From UBA7672 sp041398245 (lineage in GTDB: Bacteria; Pseudomonadota; Alphaproteobacteria; Caulobacterales; Hyphomonadaceae), in assembly GCA_041398245.1 (NCBI GenBank), contig JAWKVC010000001.1, positions 62,001 through 126,000 of the forward strand: DNA of 64,000 nucleotides, in the 5' to 3' direction. Positions 44,856 through 55,434 of the stretch are shown piece after piece (within the stretch, counting starts at the first letter, position 1; each line of letters opens with the position of its first letter). The notes under the pieces are model-generated. The model searched no databases. It saw nothing but the letters and a program-made list of their open reading frames with translations, and was not told the origin of the DNA. The translations under genes were made by a program, and so were the position numbers.

Positions 44856-45208
44856 TGACAAACGCCGCCTTAACTAATGGAACGTAACGTTCCTTCTCGA
44901 CGCACTTCCCCTCGGGACACATTCCGTGCATAGGTGAGTCACGGGGCGCGCCACGAGGCCCGCCCTGACGCCCTGAAGACGGCCTTCCGAAAAAGCCATC
45001 CGAAGCAGGGCGGTAGCGGTTCCGCGCGTAGCGGAGGTCTGCGGCTTCGCAGCCTCCTTGGCCAGGGCAATTATGAACGCGACCACGCGAGATTCAGTCA
45101 GCCCGACCGGACGCCGAGCCCTCTCGTCACCCGAACGCAACGTACTTCTGCGGGCCCAGGCCGCGCATACGCGCGCCGCCCGCCTCCCAGACAAAGAGGT
45201 TCTACGAC
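44856..45208 (+). promoter_or_regulatory. Long leader/promoter region of the RNase E gene
   Basis: These 353 bases hold no supported gene. A perfect palindrome GGAACGT-A-ACGTTCC lies at 44879-44893. A strong hairpin lies at 45033-45057 (GGAGG-CTGCG stem with one bulged T, loop GCTT). RNase E genes are commonly autoregulated through structured leaders, which this arrangement would fit; the link is an inference. Confidence 0.5.
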
Positions 45209-47713
45209 ATGAGCAAACTCATGCTGATCGACGCAACCCACCCGGAGGAAACCCGGGTGGCCGTCGTCGCAAACGGCCAGATCGAAGACTTTGATTTCGA
45301 AGCCAGGAACAAGCGCCAGCTTCGCGGCAACATCTATCTCGCCAAGGTAACCCGGGTCGAACCGTCGCTTCAGGCGGCATTCGTAGACTATGGCGGCAAC
45401 CGCCATGGCTTCCTGGCTTTCTCGGAAATCCACCCCGACTACTACCAGATCCCCAAGGAGGATCGTGACGCCCTGCTCGCCGAAGCTGACGAGGAGGAAG
45501 AGGACGATGACGCCGAGGAGGGAGAGGAAGAAGCCACAGGCGCGGCCGAGAATGGCGGCGACGACGAGGCCGACGATGAGGACGAGCGCAAGAAGGCGCG
45601 CCGCACCGCCCTCTTCCAGCGCAAGTACAAGATCCAGGAAGTCATCCGCCGGCGGCAGGTGATGCTGGTTCAGGTCGTGAAGGAAGAGCGTGGCAACAAG
45701 GGCGCGGCGCTGACCACCTATCTGTCGTTGGCTGGCCGTTACTGCGTGCTGATGCCCAACACCTCGCGAGGCGGCGGCATCTCCCGCAAGATTACGAATG
45801 CAACTGACCGCAAGCGCCTGAAGGCGATCACGTCCGAGTTCGACATCCCGACCGGCGCCGGGCTGATCGTGCGGACAGCCGGCGCCAAGCGCACCAAGTC
45901 CGAGATCAAACGCGATTTCGAATATCTGACGAAGCTCTGGCAGCAGATCGTCACCAATACGATGGAGTCGATGGCGCCTGCGCTGATCCACGAGGAAGGC
46001 CATCTCGTGCTGCGCGCGGTGCGCGACCTCTACGACAAGGACGTGGAGCGCATCATCGTTGAAGGCGACGACGCCTATCAGGAAGCGCGCACTTTCGTGA
46101 AAATGCTGATGCCATCCCACACCCGGAAGGTGGTCGAACATGAAGGCGGCGGTCCGCTGTTCGTCGTCACCGGTGTCGAGGACCAGCTGGAAGGCATCTA
46201 TTCGCCGACGGTACAGCTGCCGTCGGGCGGCTATATCGTCATCAACCAGACCGAAGCGCTGGTTGCGATCGACGTGAACTCCGGCAAGGCGACGCGCGAG
46301 CGCAATGTCGAAGCCACGGCGCTCAAGACCAACCTTGAGGCGGCGGCGGAGGCCTGCCGTCAGATGCGGCTGCGGGACCTTGCCGGCCTCGTCGTCATCG
46401 ACTTTATCGACATGGAAGACGGCAAGAACAATCGCGCCGTCGAAAAGAAGATGAAGGACTGCCTGAAGATCGACCGCGCTCGCGTGCAGACGGGCCGGAT
46501 CTCGCAGTTCGGCCTGTTCGAGATTTCACGCCAGCGCCGTCGCGCGGGCGTATTGGAATTGTCGTCGGAGCCCTGCGATCATTGCGGCGGCACCGGCCGG
46601 GTCCGCTCGATCGAGAGCGCCGCGATCCAACTGTTGCGTACGATTGAGGCACGCGCCGCTGACGATCGGGTCCAGACGGTTCACGTCGAGGCCGCACCGG
46701 AAGTCGCGCTCTACCTGCTCAACGAGAAGCGCGCGCAGATCGCCGACATCGAACGCGAGTGCCATGTCGTCGTGCGCATCGAGGCCGACGAGGACCTCAA
46801 GACTGGCGAGTTCAAGATCGAAGGCCGCGCCGAGGGCAACGTCATCCAGCCCAAGCCGATGCAGCCGGTCGATCTGCGCAAGCTGAAGCCCCTGCCCCCA
46901 CCCGCTGAAGACGAGATCGAGGACGACGAAGAAGAGATCACGGCGGACGACGACTCGGACGAAGAGGACCACGACGACGAGGATGAGGCGGACGACGAGT
47001 CTTCCGCCGACGCCGAAGAGGACGATGACGACGAAGATCGTGGCCGTCGCGGACGTCGTGGCCGTCGCGGTGGACGCCGCCGTCGCGGCGGACGAGAACG
47101 CGGTCGCGACGCATCCGATGCCGAGGGTTCGGACGGAGATGATGAGTCCCAACCCGTCGCCGCCCGTGAGGATAGCGAGCGTGACGAAGGGCGTGGTCGG
47201 GGCGGACGCCGCCGTCGCCGCGGAGGGCGTGACCGTGGCGAGCGCAACCGCATTCCGGATATCGCTACCGACGGAGGCGAAATGCTGGACGCGATCGCGT
47301 CCGCACCGTTCCTCGTAGCTGCCCTCGCCGAACCAGAGCCGCCCGCCACCGAAGAGCAGCCGACAGCCTCAGCCGACATCCCGGCAATCATAGCGGCCCC
47401 AGTCTTCGAGGCTCCCGTAGAGCCTGAGGCTGAGCCCCAGATGGCAGAAGCGGAGCCTGAGCCTGCCCTGGAAGTCGCATCTGAGCCCGTTCCAGCGCCC
47501 GAGCCCGTGATCGCGGCCGAGGAAGAGGAAGCCGCACCGGCTCACCTTGAAATCGCCGCAACTGTTCCCGAACCTCAGTCCGCGGCTGAGCTGGAGCCAT
47601 CAGCAGAAGCCCGGCGCCATGCCATTCATGGCGCGCCGGACGATGATCAGCCAGCCGCTGAAGAAAAGGCGCCTCGCCGGACAGGCTGGTGGAGTCGCCG
47701 CAAGACAGGTTGA
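45209..47713 (+). CDS. rne: Ribonuclease E
   Basis: An 834-aa endoribonuclease, core of the RNA degradosome. The S1 domain (about 35-150) is split by a very acidic insert at about 92-130 (EEEEDDDAEEGEEE), a feature of alphaproteobacterial enzymes. The DNase I-like domain has the Mg ligands D355 (in VAIDVNSGK) and D398 (in VVIDFIDMEDGKN), 43 residues apart as in E. coli D303/D346. The zinc-link is CDHCGGTGR (C456, C459). From ~570 the C-terminal half is disordered: an acidic run, Arg/Gly-rich RNA-binding blocks, then a Pro/Glu/Ala tail ending GWWSRRKTG. It probably scaffolds other degradosome proteins. Confidence 0.96.
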   Translation: MSKLMLIDATHPEETRVAVVANGQIEDFDFEARNKRQLRGNIYLAKVTRVEPSLQAAFVDYGGNRHGFLAFSEIHPDYYQIPKEDRDALLAEADEEEEDDDAEEGEEEATGAAENGGDDEADDEDERKKARRTALFQRKYKIQEVIRRRQVMLVQVVKEERGNKGAALTTYLSLAGRYCVLMPNTSRGGGISRKITNATDRKRLKAITSEFDIPTGAGLIVRTAGAKRTKSEIKRDFEYLTKLWQQIVTNTMESMAPALIHEEGHLVLRAVRDLYDKDVERIIVEGDDAYQEARTFVKMLMPSHTRKVVEHEGGGPLFVVTGVEDQLEGIYSPTVQLPSGGYIVINQTEALVAIDVNSGKATRERNVEATALKTNLEAAAEACRQMRLRDLAGLVVIDFIDMEDGKNNRAVEKKMKDCLKIDRARVQTGRISQFGLFEISRQRRRAGVLELSSEPCDHCGGTGRVRSIESAAIQLLRTIEARAADDRVQTVHVEAAPEVALYLLNEKRAQIADIERECHVVVRIEADEDLKTGEFKIEGRAEGNVIQPKPMQPVDLRKLKPLPPPAEDEIEDDEEEITADDDSDEEDHDDEDEADDESSADAEEDDDDEDRGRRGRRGRRGGRRRRGGRERGRDASDAEGSDGDDESQPVAAREDSERDEGRGRGGRRRRRGGRDRGERNRIPDIATDGGEMLDAIASAPFLVAALAEPEPPATEEQPTASADIPAIIAAPVFEAPVEPEAEPQMAEAEPEPALEVASEPVPAPEPVIAAEEEEAAPAHLEIAATVPEPQSAAELEPSAEARRHAIHGAPDDDQPAAEEKAPRRTGWWSRRKTG

Positions 47714-47810
47714 TTGCCTCCGGAGGCAAAGGCGCCATTCGCCTTTGCCCATCTGGCGTGTCCGGATAAGGTTGGCTGGGGCCGGTCGTGGAAACTGTGG
47801 GAGTGCTGTG

Positions 47811-49199
47811 ATGCGCCTGCTGAAGAAACTCCTGCCAGCTCTGGCCGCCGCGGCGTTGCTGGCGGCAACGCCTGCGCCGGCAATGGCGCAGGGCCTGATC
47901 CGCGATGCGGAGATCGAGCAGATCCTGCGTGACTATTGTGATCCGCTGTTCGAAGCGGCGGGCCTGAAACCCGCAGACGTAAACATCTACATCGTGCAGG
48001 ACGATTCGGTGAACGCCATGGCCGCCGCCGGCCAGAACATGTTCATCCACACCGGGCTCATCATGGAAGCGGATACGCCCGAGGAGCTGAAAGGCGTGAT
48101 CGGGCACGAAATCGGGCACATCGCGCTGGGCCACAACGTCACGCGCCAGGCGGCCTACGCCAACAGCGGCAACGTTTCGCTTATCACGATGGGTCTGGGC
48201 GCCCTCGCGCTGTTCGCAGGCGCGCCGGATGCAGCGCTCGCGCTTTTCGGATCGGCCCCGCAGTTCGGCATGATGAGCTTCTTCAAGCACACGCGCTCCG
48301 AAGAAGCCGCAGCCGACCTGTTCGGTGTCGGCCTCATGGAGAAGACTGGCCAGTCGGCCGACGGAAACATCTCTTTCATGGAGAAGTTCCGGTATCAGGA
48401 ATTGATGTCGGAATCGCGCCGCGATCCCTATTTCCGCGTGCACCCGACATCCAGCGACCGCGTCAGCACCATCGCCAAGCGCGCCAAAGAAATCACCGCC
48501 AAGGCCCGGCCGCAGACGCCACGAGAGATCGAGGAGCTGGCGATGATGAAAGCCAAGCTCGTCGGCTTTATCGGCCCGCCAAATCGCGTCCTCTCCCGCT
48601 ATCCCGCAACGGACCAGTCACTGCCGGCAAAATATGCGCGGGCCATCGCTGCCTACCGGGCGGTCGATATCAAGGCGTCGCTTAATCTGACCGATGAGTT
48701 GATCGCCGTGGAACCGGACAATCCCTACTTCTACGAATTGAAAGGCCAGATCCTGTTCGAGAGCGGCCGCGCCGAGGAATCTGTTCCGGAGCACCGCAAG
48801 TCCGTTGAACTGGCGCCCCAGCACGCGCTGCTCAAGGTAAACTTGGCGCGCTCGCTGATCGGCACGAAGGAAATGGACGCGATTAACGAAGCCGAAGGGC
48901 TGTTGATCGATGCTCTGGCGCTGGAGCATGACAATTCCTTCGCATGGAACCAGCTCGCCATCGTCTACGCCAAGCAGGGTCGCATCGGCGACGCCGATCT
49001 GGCGACAGCCGAAGAGGCCTACTATCGGGGCGACATGCCGCGCGCCTTCAACTTCGCCCGCCGGGCGATGGACAAGCTTGACCTCAACACGCCGAATGGG
49101 CAGCGGGCCGATGACATCATGGCGCTCGCCGACCCGCGGAACCGCCCACGTGGCGGACGCAGCGGCTTCGCAGGGGTTGCGCTGGCGCCGCAGCCGTGA
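47811..49199 (+). CDS. M48 family metalloprotease with TPR repeats (BepA-like)
   Basis: A 462-aa periplasmic protein from ATG 47811 with a signal peptide ending PAPAMAQ. The zinc motif HEIGH is at residues 99-103, and EEAAADLFGVGLM supplies the third ligand. A hydrophobic plug segment follows (LITMGLGALALFAG). The C-terminal half from ~285 contains TPR-type helical repeats (VEPDNPYFYELKGQILFESG and following). BepA-type proteins check outer-membrane protein and LPS-transport assembly. It lies 97 bases after rne and is followed by a DsbA-like gene. Confidence 0.9.
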   Translation: MRLLKKLLPALAAAALLAATPAPAMAQGLIRDAEIEQILRDYCDPLFEAAGLKPADVNIYIVQDDSVNAMAAAGQNMFIHTGLIMEADTPEELKGVIGHEIGHIALGHNVTRQAAYANSGNVSLITMGLGALALFAGAPDAALALFGSAPQFGMMSFFKHTRSEEAAADLFGVGLMEKTGQSADGNISFMEKFRYQELMSESRRDPYFRVHPTSSDRVSTIAKRAKEITAKARPQTPREIEELAMMKAKLVGFIGPPNRVLSRYPATDQSLPAKYARAIAAYRAVDIKASLNLTDELIAVEPDNPYFYELKGQILFESGRAEESVPEHRKSVELAPQHALLKVNLARSLIGTKEMDAINEAEGLLIDALALEHDNSFAWNQLAIVYAKQGRIGDADLATAEEAYYRGDMPRAFNFARRAMDKLDLNTPNGQRADDIMALADPRNRPRGGRSGFAGVALAPQP

Positions 49200-49273
49200 T
49201 GAGGCAATTCCCGCGAAGCAGGCCATATTTGGCTGTCATCCCATGACGTTGCTCGCCTGACTGGAAGATACCG

Positions 49274-50023
49274 ATGCGCACGATCCTGATGACCCTTGTG
49301 GCCGCCGTTGGCCTTGCAGCCTGCGGCCAGGCGGAAGTGAAGGCTCCGGATTCGATCGGCCGCATGGAGAAGGCCGAAGTCGAGGCGATCGTACGCGAAT
49401 ACCTGCTGCGCGAGCCGGAAATCCTGTTCGAGATGCAGCGCGCGTATCAGGTCAAAGAGGCGCTTCAGCAGACGCTGGTCGCCGAGCGCGCATGGGATCA
49501 ACTGATCGCCTCCTCCCAGGATGATCCGACGATCGGCCCCAAGAATGCTCCCATCACCATCATCGAGTTCAGCGATTACGAATGCGGCTTCTGCAAGCGG
49601 GCGCTGCCGTGGGTAATCGACCAGGTGGATGATCGTCGGGGAGATATCCGTCTGATCGTGAAAGAGTCGGCTTGGAAGGAAGCCACGTCTGAACCTGCGG
49701 CCCGCGCTGCGCTGGCTGCGCGCAAACAGGGGAAGTATCGCGAGATGCACATCGCGCTGATGAGCGCCCCGTTCGGCGCGCATACGCCTGAGCACATGGA
49801 AACGATGGCGCGCTCGGTCGGCCTCGATATTCCGCGCTGGCAAGCCGACATGGCGAGTGCGGAAGTCACGGCCCAGATCAGGAAGTTCGACGAGGAATAC
49901 AAGCTGGCCGGGATCAGCGGCACGCCTTCCTTCCTGGTCAACGGAACCTTCGTGGGCGGCTTTGATCAGGCCGGCCTCGAATCCCTGATCGAAGCGAAGC
50001 GCCAGGAACTGAAGAGCAAGTAG
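49274..50023 (+). CDS. DsbA family thiol oxidoreductase lipoprotein
   Basis: A 249-aa protein with lipobox LAAC (Cys at 17). Residues ~30-70 form a helical region (EKAEVEAIVREYLLREPEILFEM) typical of the N-terminal oligomerisation segment in Com1/ScsC-like proteins. The thioredoxin fold has the redox motif C104-G-F-C107 in SDYECGFCKRALP and the cis-Pro loop GISGTPSFLVNG. It should introduce or rearrange disulfides in the periplasm. It lies 74 bases after the M48 gene and may share its transcript. Confidence 0.9.
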   Translation: MRTILMTLVAAVGLAACGQAEVKAPDSIGRMEKAEVEAIVREYLLREPEILFEMQRAYQVKEALQQTLVAERAWDQLIASSQDDPTIGPKNAPITIIEFSDYECGFCKRALPWVIDQVDDRRGDIRLIVKESAWKEATSEPAARAALAARKQGKYREMHIALMSAPFGAHTPEHMETMARSVGLDIPRWQADMASAEVTAQIRKFDEEYKLAGISGTPSFLVNGTFVGGFDQAGLESLIEAKRQELKSK

Positions 50024-50026
50024 CCC

Positions 50027-50809
50027 TCAGATCAGTCCGCCGAGCGGGCTGGACGGATCGGCGTAGCGCTTTTTCGGCATTCGTCCGGCACGATAGGATT
50101 CGCGTCCGGCGATCACGGCGTGCTTCATGGCGCGCGCCATGCGGACAGGATCCCTGGCTGCTGCGATCGCGGTGTTCATCAGCACGCCATCGACGCCGAG
50201 CTCCATGGCGATGGTTGCATCCGACGCCGTGCCAACGCCCGCATCGACGATTACCGGAACCTTGGACTGCTCAACGATCAAACGGATGTTCACCGGGTTC
50301 TGAATGCCGAGCCCGGACCCGATCAACGAGCCAAGCGGCATGATTGCGCAGCAGCCCGCGTCTTCCAGCTTGCGCGCATAGACCGGATCATCCGAGCAAT
50401 AGACCATCACGTCGAAGCCGTCCTTGATCAGCGCCTTGGCGGCGACAAGCGTTTCCTCCATCTCGGGATAGAGCGTCTTCTGGTCCGCCAGCACTTCTAG
50501 CTTCACGAGGGTCCATCCGCCGGCTTCCCGGGCCAGGCGGAGCGTCCGCACAGCCTCATCGGCCGTGAAACAACCCGCTGTGTTCGGCAGGTAGGTGAAC
50601 CGCTTGGGGTCGAGGTGATCGATCAGCCGGTCCGAACCCTTTTCGGCCACGTTCACGCGCCGCAGGGCGACCGTCACGATTTCCGCGCCCGCTGCTTCAG
50701 CTGCTTCCGCGTTCTGGGCATAGGACGCATACTTTCCGGTGCCCACGATCAGGCGAGAGGCGTAGGCCTTGCCGGCAATAACCAGTCTATCTTCTGCGCC
50801 AGCCATCAC
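50027..50809 (-). CDS. thiG: Thiazole synthase ThiG
   Basis: A 260-aa TIM-barrel enzyme that makes the thiamin thiazole from deoxyxylulose 5-phosphate, dehydroglycine and ThiS-thiocarboxylate. Family blocks include SRLIVGTGKYASYAQNAEA, IVTVALRRVNV, LPNTAGCFTADEAVRTLRLARE, MPLGSLIGSGLGIQNP and VIVDAGVGTASDATIAMELG. It overlaps thiS by 4 bases on the same strand, so ThiS and ThiG are co-translated. Confidence 0.95.
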   Translation of the reverse strand: MMAGAEDRLVIAGKAYASRLIVGTGKYASYAQNAEAAEAAGAEIVTVALRRVNVAEKGSDRLIDHLDPKRFTYLPNTAGCFTADEAVRTLRLAREAGGWTLVKLEVLADQKTLYPEMEETLVAAKALIKDGFDVMVYCSDDPVYARKLEDAGCCAIMPLGSLIGSGLGIQNPVNIRLIVEQSKVPVIVDAGVGTASDATIAMELGVDGVLMNTAIAAARDPVRMARAMKHAVIAGRESYRAGRMPKKRYADPSSPLGGLI

Positions 50810-51039
50810 CCGCCTCCAACGAACTGCACGATTTCCAACCGGTCGCCTGCCACCAGCTTTGTGGTTCCATACTCGGATTTCGGAACGATCTCCCGGTTCC
50901 TTTCCACCGCTACGCCGCGCTGGGGAAGGCCAAGCTGGTCCAGCAGCCCCGCCACCGTGACACCGTCAGGCGTTTCACTCGCCTCGCCGTTCAGAAAGAC
51001 TTTCATGTCAGGGTCTTCGGAATTCGTCGCCTCAGGCAT
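50806..51039 (-). CDS. thiS: Sulfur carrier protein ThiS
   Basis: A 77-aa ubiquitin-like protein ending FVGGG, whose terminal Gly-Gly is activated to a thiocarboxylate. ATG 51039 has GCGGGA upstream; ATG 51006 (MKVFLNGEASETP) is an alternative giving the usual ~66-aa length. LNGEASETPDGVTVAGLLDQLGL and VAVERNREIVPKSEY are standard ThiS features. It is divergent from aroQ with a 94-base gap in which no TPP riboswitch is visible. Confidence 0.93.
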   Translation of the reverse strand: MPEATNSEDPDMKVFLNGEASETPDGVTVAGLLDQLGLPQRGVAVERNREIVPKSEYGTTKLVAGDRLEIVQFVGGG

Positions 51040-51133
51040 TTGATCCCGCTTGGGATTCGCCTATTCATTCACCCGCCACAGCCCGCTCGCCAGCGAACGG
51101 GCCCCAGCTTGGGTCACCGGAAGCGAACAAGCC

Positions 51134-51583
51134 ATGAGCTTGACCATCTATGTCCTGAATGGCCCCAACCTCAACCTACTCGGGGAACGCGAGCCCGCGA
51201 TCTATGGCACAACGACCCTGGCTGACCTGGAAAAACTGTCGCAGGAGACTGCCGCTCCCCTCGGGGCAGCCGTTGAATTCAGGCAGACAAACCACGAAGG
51301 CGAGCTTGTGGAATGGGTGCAGGAAGCACGTAGACAGGCCGCCGCCGTGGTCATAAACGCGGGCGGCTATACACACACCTCGGTCGCGCTCCACGACGCG
51401 CTCAAGGTGTTGACCATCCCGGTCGTGGAAGTGCATCTCAGCAACCCCGGGAACCGGGAGGAGTTCAGGCACAAGAGCCTGGTGTCCCCCGCCGCCTCCG
51501 GCCTGATCGCCGGGTTCGGACCCCTGGGCTACCGGCTGGCCATTGAGGCGGCCGTGGTCCTTGCTGCCAAGAAGAGAGTCTGA
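51134..51583 (+). CDS. aroQ: Type II 3-dehydroquinate dehydratase
   Basis: A 149-aa shikimate-pathway enzyme from ATG 51134. YVLNGPNLNLLGEREPAIYG contains the catalytic lid (Arg and Tyr), VVINAGGYTHTSVALHDAL the substrate loop, and VEVHLSNPGNREEFRHKSLVS the catalytic His region. It lies immediately upstream of accB and accC on the same strand, a common alphaproteobacterial arrangement. Confidence 0.97.
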   Translation: MSLTIYVLNGPNLNLLGEREPAIYGTTTLADLEKLSQETAAPLGAAVEFRQTNHEGELVEWVQEARRQAAAVVINAGGYTHTSVALHDALKVLTIPVVEVHLSNPGNREEFRHKSLVSPAASGLIAGFGPLGYRLAIEAAVVLAAKKRV

Positions 51584-51588
51584 CGCCC

Positions 51589-52086
51589 ATGGCCGACAAG
51601 CCTTCCGAGAAGAACGGCAGGTTCGACACCGGACTGATCCGGGAACTCGCCGCGATCCTGCGTGAAGCAGATCTTGGAGAGATCGAGGTCGAGCAAGGCG
51701 GTGTCCGCATCAAGGTCGCCAAGGCGGAAGCCAAGGCCATTCACATGGCGGCGCCGGCTTATGCGGCTCCTGTTGCTGTCGCTCCGGCCGCAGCGCCGGT
51801 TGCGGCTGCGCCTGCTGCGGCGCCGGCTGGCAAGGCTGCCCTGCGCGATCATCCCGGCGCTGTGAAATCGCCGATGGTCGGAACCGTCTACCTTCAGGCG
51901 GAAGAAGGCGCCAAGGCGTTCGTATCGGTTGGCGACACCGTCGCCGCCGGCCAGACGCTCGTGCTGGTTGAAGCGATGAAGACGTTCAACCCGGTCACAG
52001 CTCCGCGCGCTGGCAAGGTCACGCACATCCTGGTCGAGAACCAGCAACCCGTCGAATTCGGCGAACCTCTCGTCGTCATCGAATAG
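51589..52086 (+). CDS. accB: Acetyl-CoA carboxylase biotin carboxyl carrier protein
   Basis: A 165-aa protein. The N-terminal segment (GLIRELAAILREADLGEIEVEQGG) and an Ala/Pro-rich linker (about 56-85) lead to a C-terminal biotinyl domain with VEAMKTFN, where K131 carries biotin. It passes carboxyl groups from AccC to the transferase for malonyl-CoA synthesis. It begins 5 bases after aroQ and ends 9 bases before accC, so one operon is clear. Confidence 0.97.
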   Translation: MADKPSEKNGRFDTGLIRELAAILREADLGEIEVEQGGVRIKVAKAEAKAIHMAAPAYAAPVAVAPAAAPVAAAPAAAPAGKAALRDHPGAVKSPMVGTVYLQAEEGAKAFVSVGDTVAAGQTLVLVEAMKTFNPVTAPRAGKVTHILVENQQPVEFGEPLVVIE

Positions 52087-52095
52087 CGCCCCGCG

Positions 52096-53439
<1,344 letters not shown>

Positions 53440-53499
53440 GCTCGCGCACCAGCAGGCGCGGTCTTGCCTCTTCGTGCGGCCCCCGCAACAATCCGGGAC

Positions 53500-54147
53500 A
53501 TGTCCCGCGTTTTTGGCCCTGCAGAACTGCTCGACTGCTATCGCCGCGGCGTCTTCCCCATGGCGGACTCGCGCGACGATCCGCGCCTGTTTCTGGTCGA
53601 CCCGGATCTGCGGGGCGTCCTCCCGCTGGATGGCCTGCACATCTCCAGAAGCCTGAAAAAGACCGTCCGGCGGGACATCTTCGAGGTGCGCGTGAACACA
53701 GCCTTCACGCGCGTGATGGAGCTATGCGCAGAGGTCGCTCCGGACAGGCCCAACACCTGGATCAATTCGCCGATCCTGAACCTCTACAGCGCTCTGCATC
53801 GCGCAGGCTATGCCCACAGCGTCGAGGCCTGGCGCAATGACGAACTCGTCGGCGGCCTCTATGGCGTCAGCCTGCAGGGCGCCTTTTTCGGCGAGAGCAT
53901 GTTCTCGCGGGAAACGGATGCTTCAAAGGTTGCGCTCGTGAGCCTTGTCGCGCGCCTACGGCGCGGTGGCTACACCCTGCTCGATACGCAGTTCGTGACA
54001 GGCCACCTTGAGACCTTTGGCGTGCAGGAGGTGGCCCGAGAGGAGTTTCACGTTCTGCTACGAGCAGCCATGCTGGTCGAGGCTAAGTTTCCCGACGAAC
54101 CGCTCTCGGGTCAGGAGGTGCTGCAGCTGATTACCCAGACGTCGTAG
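53500..54147 (+). CDS. aat: Leucyl/phenylalanyl-tRNA-protein transferase
   Basis: A 215-aa N-end-rule enzyme that adds Leu or Phe to proteins with basic N-termini, for ClpAP degradation. ATG 53500 (MSRVFGPAELLDCYRRGVFPMAD) starts right at the family block. TWINSPILNLYSALHRAGYAHSVEAW and LYGVSLQGAFFGESMFSRE are the signature regions, and DTQFVTGHLETFGV closes the fold. Its 3' end overlaps the convergent DUF2155 gene by 37 bases. Confidence 0.95.
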   Translation: MSRVFGPAELLDCYRRGVFPMADSRDDPRLFLVDPDLRGVLPLDGLHISRSLKKTVRRDIFEVRVNTAFTRVMELCAEVAPDRPNTWINSPILNLYSALHRAGYAHSVEAWRNDELVGGLYGVSLQGAFFGESMFSRETDASKVALVSLVARLRRGGYTLLDTQFVTGHLETFGVQEVAREEFHVLLRAAMLVEAKFPDEPLSGQEVLQLITQTS

Positions 54148-54566
54148 GTAGGGTGTTCAAGCGCACTGATGCCGGGGCTGGAGGCGAACATCCAGCCGGA
54201 AAACAAAAGACCGTCCGGCCCGATGGGGTGCGGCCCCTTGTGCATCTGGGCCACGTTTGTCGGCGTTTCAGTGGCGCCATCCTTCGGCGGCGTCGGGATC
54301 GCGCGGACTTCGAGAAAGGCCGCCGACTCCGGCGTGTCGCGCGGATCAGACTGGTAGCAGGCGCGAACGGTCACGCGCAGGCGGCCGAACGTCAGCGAGT
54401 CGCCAACCTTGGCGCTCAGGTCCTTCGAGTTACCTGTAATCTTGTCGAGCGCACGCAGCTTCACGGCAGAGAAGGCCTGCATGTTCGAGCCGGTTTCCTG
54501 CGCCTGGGCAACAGGCGCTGCGAGAAGCATCGAAGCTGAAATCAGCGCGGAAATCGCACGGATCAT
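54111..54566 (-). CDS. DUF2155 domain exported protein
   Basis: A 151-aa protein with a signal peptide ending PVAQA. The domain reads VKLRALDKITGNSKDLSAKVGDSLTFGRLRVTVRACYQSDP, then AFLEVRA, LLFSGWMFASSPGISALEHPTYDVWV, the classic DUF2155 pattern (annotated in many alphaproteobacteria, function unknown). It is the last gene of NDUFA12-mlaD-DUF2155, starting 4 bases inside the mlaD end. Confidence 0.92.
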   Translation of the reverse strand: MIRAISALISASMLLAAPVAQAQETGSNMQAFSAVKLRALDKITGNSKDLSAKVGDSLTFGRLRVTVRACYQSDPRDTPESAAFLEVRAIPTPPKDGATETPTNVAQMHKGPHPIGPDGLLFSGWMFASSPGISALEHPTYDVWVISCSTS

Positions 54567-55048
54567 GGCGTGGTCTCCTGAGGCGCATCACCCCCGCCAC
54601 CAGCGGCTGCCGTCACCGCATCGATCAGCAGACGCAGGATATCGACACTGCCGCTGGTGTATTCAAACACGCCTGAGCCATCCATCGGCAGGTTGTCGGG
54701 GTCACCGCCCGGCTCAATGAACACGTAGTTGCCGCCCAAGAGGCCATCGGCCTGGATCTTCGCGGTCGAGTCCAGCGGCAGTCCCAGCGCCCGGCTGACG
54801 GTCAACTTGACCTCCGCGCGCAGGGTTTCCGGGTTCACCTTCACATCCGTGACCGATCCGACCTTCACACCAGCCACGCGTACGTCTGTTCCCGGCGACA
54901 CGGCGTCGGCCCGGGGGAACTTGGCCAGCAGCTGGTAGGAATCGCCCGTTGCCGCATCGGATCGTTGCGACAGCGAATAGACGAGGAAAAACCCCGCCAC
55001 CGCCACGACGATCAGACCAACCAGGGTCTCGAACAGGGATTCACGCAT
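54563..55048 (-). CDS. MlaD-like MCE-domain protein
   Basis: A 161-aa inner-membrane-anchored protein: one N-terminal helix (LVGLIVVAVAGFFLVYSL), then an MCE domain with DAVSPGTDVRVAGVKVGSVTDVKVN and AKIQADGLLGGNYVFIEPGG. MCE proteins such as MlaD form hexameric rings that carry phospholipids between membranes. The other Mla genes are not in view. Its ATG shares its A with the TGA of the NDUFA12 gene. Confidence 0.92.
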   Translation of the reverse strand: MRESLFETLVGLIVVAVAGFFLVYSLSQRSDAATGDSYQLLAKFPRADAVSPGTDVRVAGVKVGSVTDVKVNPETLRAEVKLTVSRALGLPLDSTAKIQADGLLGGNYVFIEPGGDPDNLPMDGSGVFEYTSGSVDILRLLIDAVTAAAGGGGDAPQETTP

Positions 55049-55434
55049 CAGGGGGACCAGGCTTCATAATCGCCGGTGCTTTTGGCGCGGTGGCCGCCCT
55101 CGGCAAGGCTGCCTTTCGGGCGATAGGCGTCCGGCGTTCCGGTGAGGTTTGGTTTGTGGGGCTTTTCCCACGCCTTCTTCGGCAGGGGATCCTGTGTCGG
55201 CGGCTTTTCGAACGTGTAGTGCAGCCATCCATGCCAGTCGGCGGGGATCTTCGAGGGCTCAGCATAACCGGCGTAGATCACATACCGGCGCTTGCGTCCT
55301 TCGAGGCTGGGCTTCTTCTCCTCATAGTACTTGTTGCCCTGCTCGTCCTTGCCAACGAATACGGCGCGACGGCCGATGTCGAAGCGTGCGCCCATCGTGG
55401 CGCCGTTCCACCAGGTGAAAATCGACTTCAGCAT
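55048..55434 (-). CDS. NADH:ubiquinone oxidoreductase accessory subunit NDUFA12-like
   Basis: A 128-aa protein from ATG 55434 (GGGGA upstream; a preceding TTG is possible). It shows VGKDEQGNKYYEEKK, RRYVIYAGYAEPSKIPADWHGWLHY, and the Pro-rich tail with HKPNLTGTPDAYRPKGSL, all NDUFA12 (B17.2) hallmarks. This is a supernumerary complex I subunit found in alphaproteobacteria and mitochondria, which supports the phylogenetic placement. Confidence 0.95.
   Translation of the reverse strand: MLKSIFTWWNGATMGARFDIGRRAVFVGKDEQGNKYYEEKKPSLEGRKRRYVIYAGYAEPSKIPADWHGWLHYTFEKPPTQDPLPKKAWEKPHKPNLTGTPDAYRPKGSLAEGGHRAKSTGDYEAWSP

Noticed and set aside
51040..51133. TPP riboswitch upstream of thiS
   Set aside because: The spacer is only 94 bases and lacks the conserved CUGAGA and ACCUGAUC-type elements.
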